Assembly (NCBI RefSeq): GCF_013376415.1
Contig: NZ_WYET01000003.1
Coordinates: forward strand, 62,001 to 126,000
DNA: 64,000 nucleotides
Reading direction: 5' to 3'
DNA from: Flagellimonas chongwuensis
Lineage (GTDB): Bacteria > Bacteroidota > Bacteroidia > Flavobacteriales > Flavobacteriaceae
A program made the translations under genes and the position numbers. The notes under the pieces are model-generated. The model was not told the origin of the DNA and did no database searches. It worked only from the letters and a program-made list of their open reading frames with translations. The number at the start of each line of letters is the position of its first letter. Positions within the stretch are counted from its first letter, which is position 1. Positions 62,525 to 64,000 of the stretch are shown here, one piece after another.

Positions 62525-63556
62525 TTACACCATCTCACCACGAAGGGGCGTCTCAAAAATTGTCTTGAACAATTTGTCGGGAACCCCCGTCCCCAATAGG
62601 TACATCGCTTTTGTTATGGCGGCCTCGGTTGTAATATCCTTTCCGTTAACCAGTTGCATCTCCCTGAGTTTTTCACTCGTTTCATAATGCCCCATAAAAA
62701 CACTTCCTCCCGAGCATTGGGTAACGTTAATTATGTGCAATCCATTTTCTACGGCTTTTTTTATCGCATTTAAAAACCATTCGTCCATTGGAGCGTTTCC
62801 AGCCCCATAGGTTTCCAAGATAAGCGCCTTTAAATCGGGAATATTCAGCACCGATCGCAGCACATTTTGATTGATTCCCGGGAAAAGTTTCAAAATCGCG
62901 ACCCCATCATCCATCTTTTTATGGACTTGAAGCGACTTGTGCTTGGTCACTTTTTTAATCAAAAAGTTATCGTGGACCTTTAAATGGACACCAGATTCCA
63001 CCAAAGGCGGGTAGTTTAACGAATTGAAAGCCTCAAAGTGTTCCGCATTTATCTTAGTGGTCCTATTACCACGATAGAGTTTATATTCAAAATACAGCCC
63101 TACTTCCTGTAATACAGGCTTTCCTTTTTTACGAAGGGCTGCAATCTCTATAGAGGTAATCAAGTTCTCTTTGGCGTCGGTTCGCAAATCTCCAATGGGC
63201 AACTGCGATCCTGTAAAAATCACGGGCTTCGTCAAATTTTCCAGCATAAAGCTCAATGCGGATGCGGAATAACTCATAGTATCACTACCGTGCAGTACCA
63301 CAAAACCATCATTTTCCTCATAATGCTCTTCAATTATCGAAGCAATTTGCTCCCAATACTCAGGATTCATATTGGAGGAATCGATGGGATCTTCGAAGGA
63401 CACACCACTGAGATTACAATCCAATTGCTTCAGCTCCGGTATATTTTTTACCAGTTCATCAAAATTGAAGGCTTTGAGCGCTCCGGTTTTATAATCCTTT
63501 ACCATACCTATGGTACCCCCGGTATAAATCAGTAATATGTTGCTTTTCTTTTTCAT
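62525..63556 (-). CDS. ansA: Type I (cytosolic) L-asparaginase
   Basis: This enzyme hydrolyses L-asparagine to aspartate and ammonia. The 343-residue protein has no signal peptide, as type I enzymes. The first catalytic Thr is in LLIYTGGTIGMV, and the second Thr with its Asp is in VVLHGSDTMSYSASALSFML. The Lys of the second triad is in GDLRTDAKENLITS. The SGGSVFMGHYETSEKLRE segment near the C-terminus matches the family's end. Length is normal. It is followed upstream on the same strand by the tatD-like gene (3-base gap). Confidence 0.93.
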   Translation of the reverse strand: MKKKSNILLIYTGGTIGMVKDYKTGALKAFNFDELVKNIPELKQLDCNLSGVSFEDPIDSSNMNPEYWEQIASIIEEHYEENDGFVVLHGSDTMSYSASALSFMLENLTKPVIFTGSQLPIGDLRTDAKENLITSIEIAALRKKGKPVLQEVGLYFEYKLYRGNRTTKINAEHFEAFNSLNYPPLVESGVHLKVHDNFLIKKVTKHKSLQVHKKMDDGVAILKLFPGINQNVLRSVLNIPDLKALILETYGAGNAPMDEWFLNAIKKAVENGLHIINVTQCSGGSVFMGHYETSEKLREMQLVNGKDITTEAAITKAMYLLGTGVPDKLFKTIFETPLRGEMV

Positions 63557-63559
63557 AAA

Positions 63560-64000
63560 TCAAACTCCAAAGATGTTTTTTGAGTTTTCCGTGGTAATCT
63601 TGGCAATTTCCTCCTCGGGCATACTATATATGGAAGACAGTTTTTCCAACACTTTTATTATATAGGAGCTCTCGTTCCGTTTTCCACGATATGGTGTCGG
63701 CGCCAAATACGGAGCATCGGTTTCCAACACAATATGTTTGAGGTCGATTTCATTCAAGAATTGGTCTATTTTACCGTTTTTGAAGGTAGCTACCCCACCA
63801 ATACCTAACTTCATGTTGTAGGATATGGCTTGATGCGCCTGTTCCAGAGTTCCAGTAAAACAGTGAAAAATCCCAAAAAGGTCATCCCCTTTCTCCTGTT
63901 CCAAAACCTCAAACACCTCATCAAAGGCATCTCGACAATGAATCACTATGGGCAACTGATGTTTTTTTGCCAATTGAATCTGATAGGCAAAAGCTTCCTG
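63560..64000 (-). CDS. TatD-family metal-dependent hydrolase, 5' part outside window
   Basis: Open frame continues to the window edge, reading ...QEAFAYQIQLAKKHQLPIVI... so the start is outside and about 146 C-terminal residues are seen. The TatD metal-binding motifs PIVIHCRDAFDEV, GIFHCFTG and ETDAPYLAPTPYRGKRNE are intact. TatD proteins are TIM-barrel DNases or exonucleases used in DNA repair. It is just upstream of the asparaginase and likely in one operon. Confidence 0.92.
   Translation of the reverse strand, partial: QEAFAYQIQLAKKHQLPIVIHCRDAFDEVFEVLEQEKGDDLFGIFHCFTGTLEQAHQAISYNMKLGIGGVATFKNGKIDQFLNEIDLKHIVLETDAPYLAPTPYRGKRNESSYIIKVLEKLSSIYSMPEEEIAKITTENSKNIFGV

Noticed and set aside
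1..64000. Prophage, insertion sequence, integron or defence island
   Set aside because: No transposase, integrase, recombinase, phage structural gene, restriction enzyme or CRISPR-associated gene was seen anywhere in the window.

Overview
The window looks like chromosomal DNA of a marine Flavobacteriaceae bacterium (Bacteroidota). The evidence is an alternative complex III operon, flavobacterial -7 boxes of the form TAnnTTTG, a PorT-type secretion gene next to an exbB/exbD cluster, Bacteroidota-type DUF2723 and DUF5916 proteins, and a nusA-infB operon whose IF-2 has a long charged N-terminus. I cannot fix the genus from sequence alone; the gene order resembles the Muricauda/Allomuricauda group. 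Gene density is high, and I see no prophage, insertion sequence, CRISPR array or defence island.

Layout. 1-6.6 kb (minus): the actA-actB-actC-actD start of an alternative complex III operon, which oxidises menaquinol. 6.8-11.8 kb: a small SPOR protein, then the rimP-nusA-infB transcription/translation operon. 12.0-16.7 kb (plus): a large secreted multidomain protein (PA14, calcium-binding repeats, C-type lectin) and a membrane class III nucleotide cyclase. 16.7-20.3 kb (minus): a carboxylesterase and two tandem DUF1963 paralogues, one with an acidic tandem-repeat insert. 20.4-30.9 kb: a YkgJ-like cysteine-cluster protein, tRNA-Gln, a DUF2723 membrane protein, a thioredoxin-fold protein without its cysteines, a one-TM regulator divergent from a secreted DUF1080 protein, a membrane phosphoesterase, CutC and a glycosylasparaginase. 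31-39.3 kb: polA, a hypothetical secreted protein, an MFS transporter, a NIPSNAP lipoprotein, a broken thioredoxin gene, a SET-domain protein, an unknown protein and a TauE/SafE transporter.

39.3-45.7 kb is a tyrosine catabolism unit. A divergent MarR regulator faces hpd (HPPD), hmgA, fahA, a flavin-reductase-like gene and an aromatic-type aminotransferase. A near-perfect palindrome overlaps the hpd -7 box and is the likely MarR operator. REP-like inverted repeats lie in several gaps of this unit. No maleylacetoacetate isomerase gene is present in it.

45.7-64 kb: a DUF5916 outer-membrane protein, then the ribosomal/translation cluster rplM-rpsI-rpsB-tsf-pyrH-frr, an RND/MMPL exporter, asnS, rpoN, a small membrane protein, porT, two exbD genes, a small membrane protein, exbB, tRNA-Ser, a type I asparaginase and a partial TatD nuclease.

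The window is mostly ordinary core genome. The points I find most worth following are: similar helix-hairpin-helix tails on two unrelated proteins (ActC and ribosomal protein S2); the decayed thioredoxin gene at 36.9 kb; the thioredoxin-like protein lacking both catalytic cysteines; the MarR operator; and the DUF1963 pair with a duplicated upstream element. I did not find a clearly new multi-gene system.
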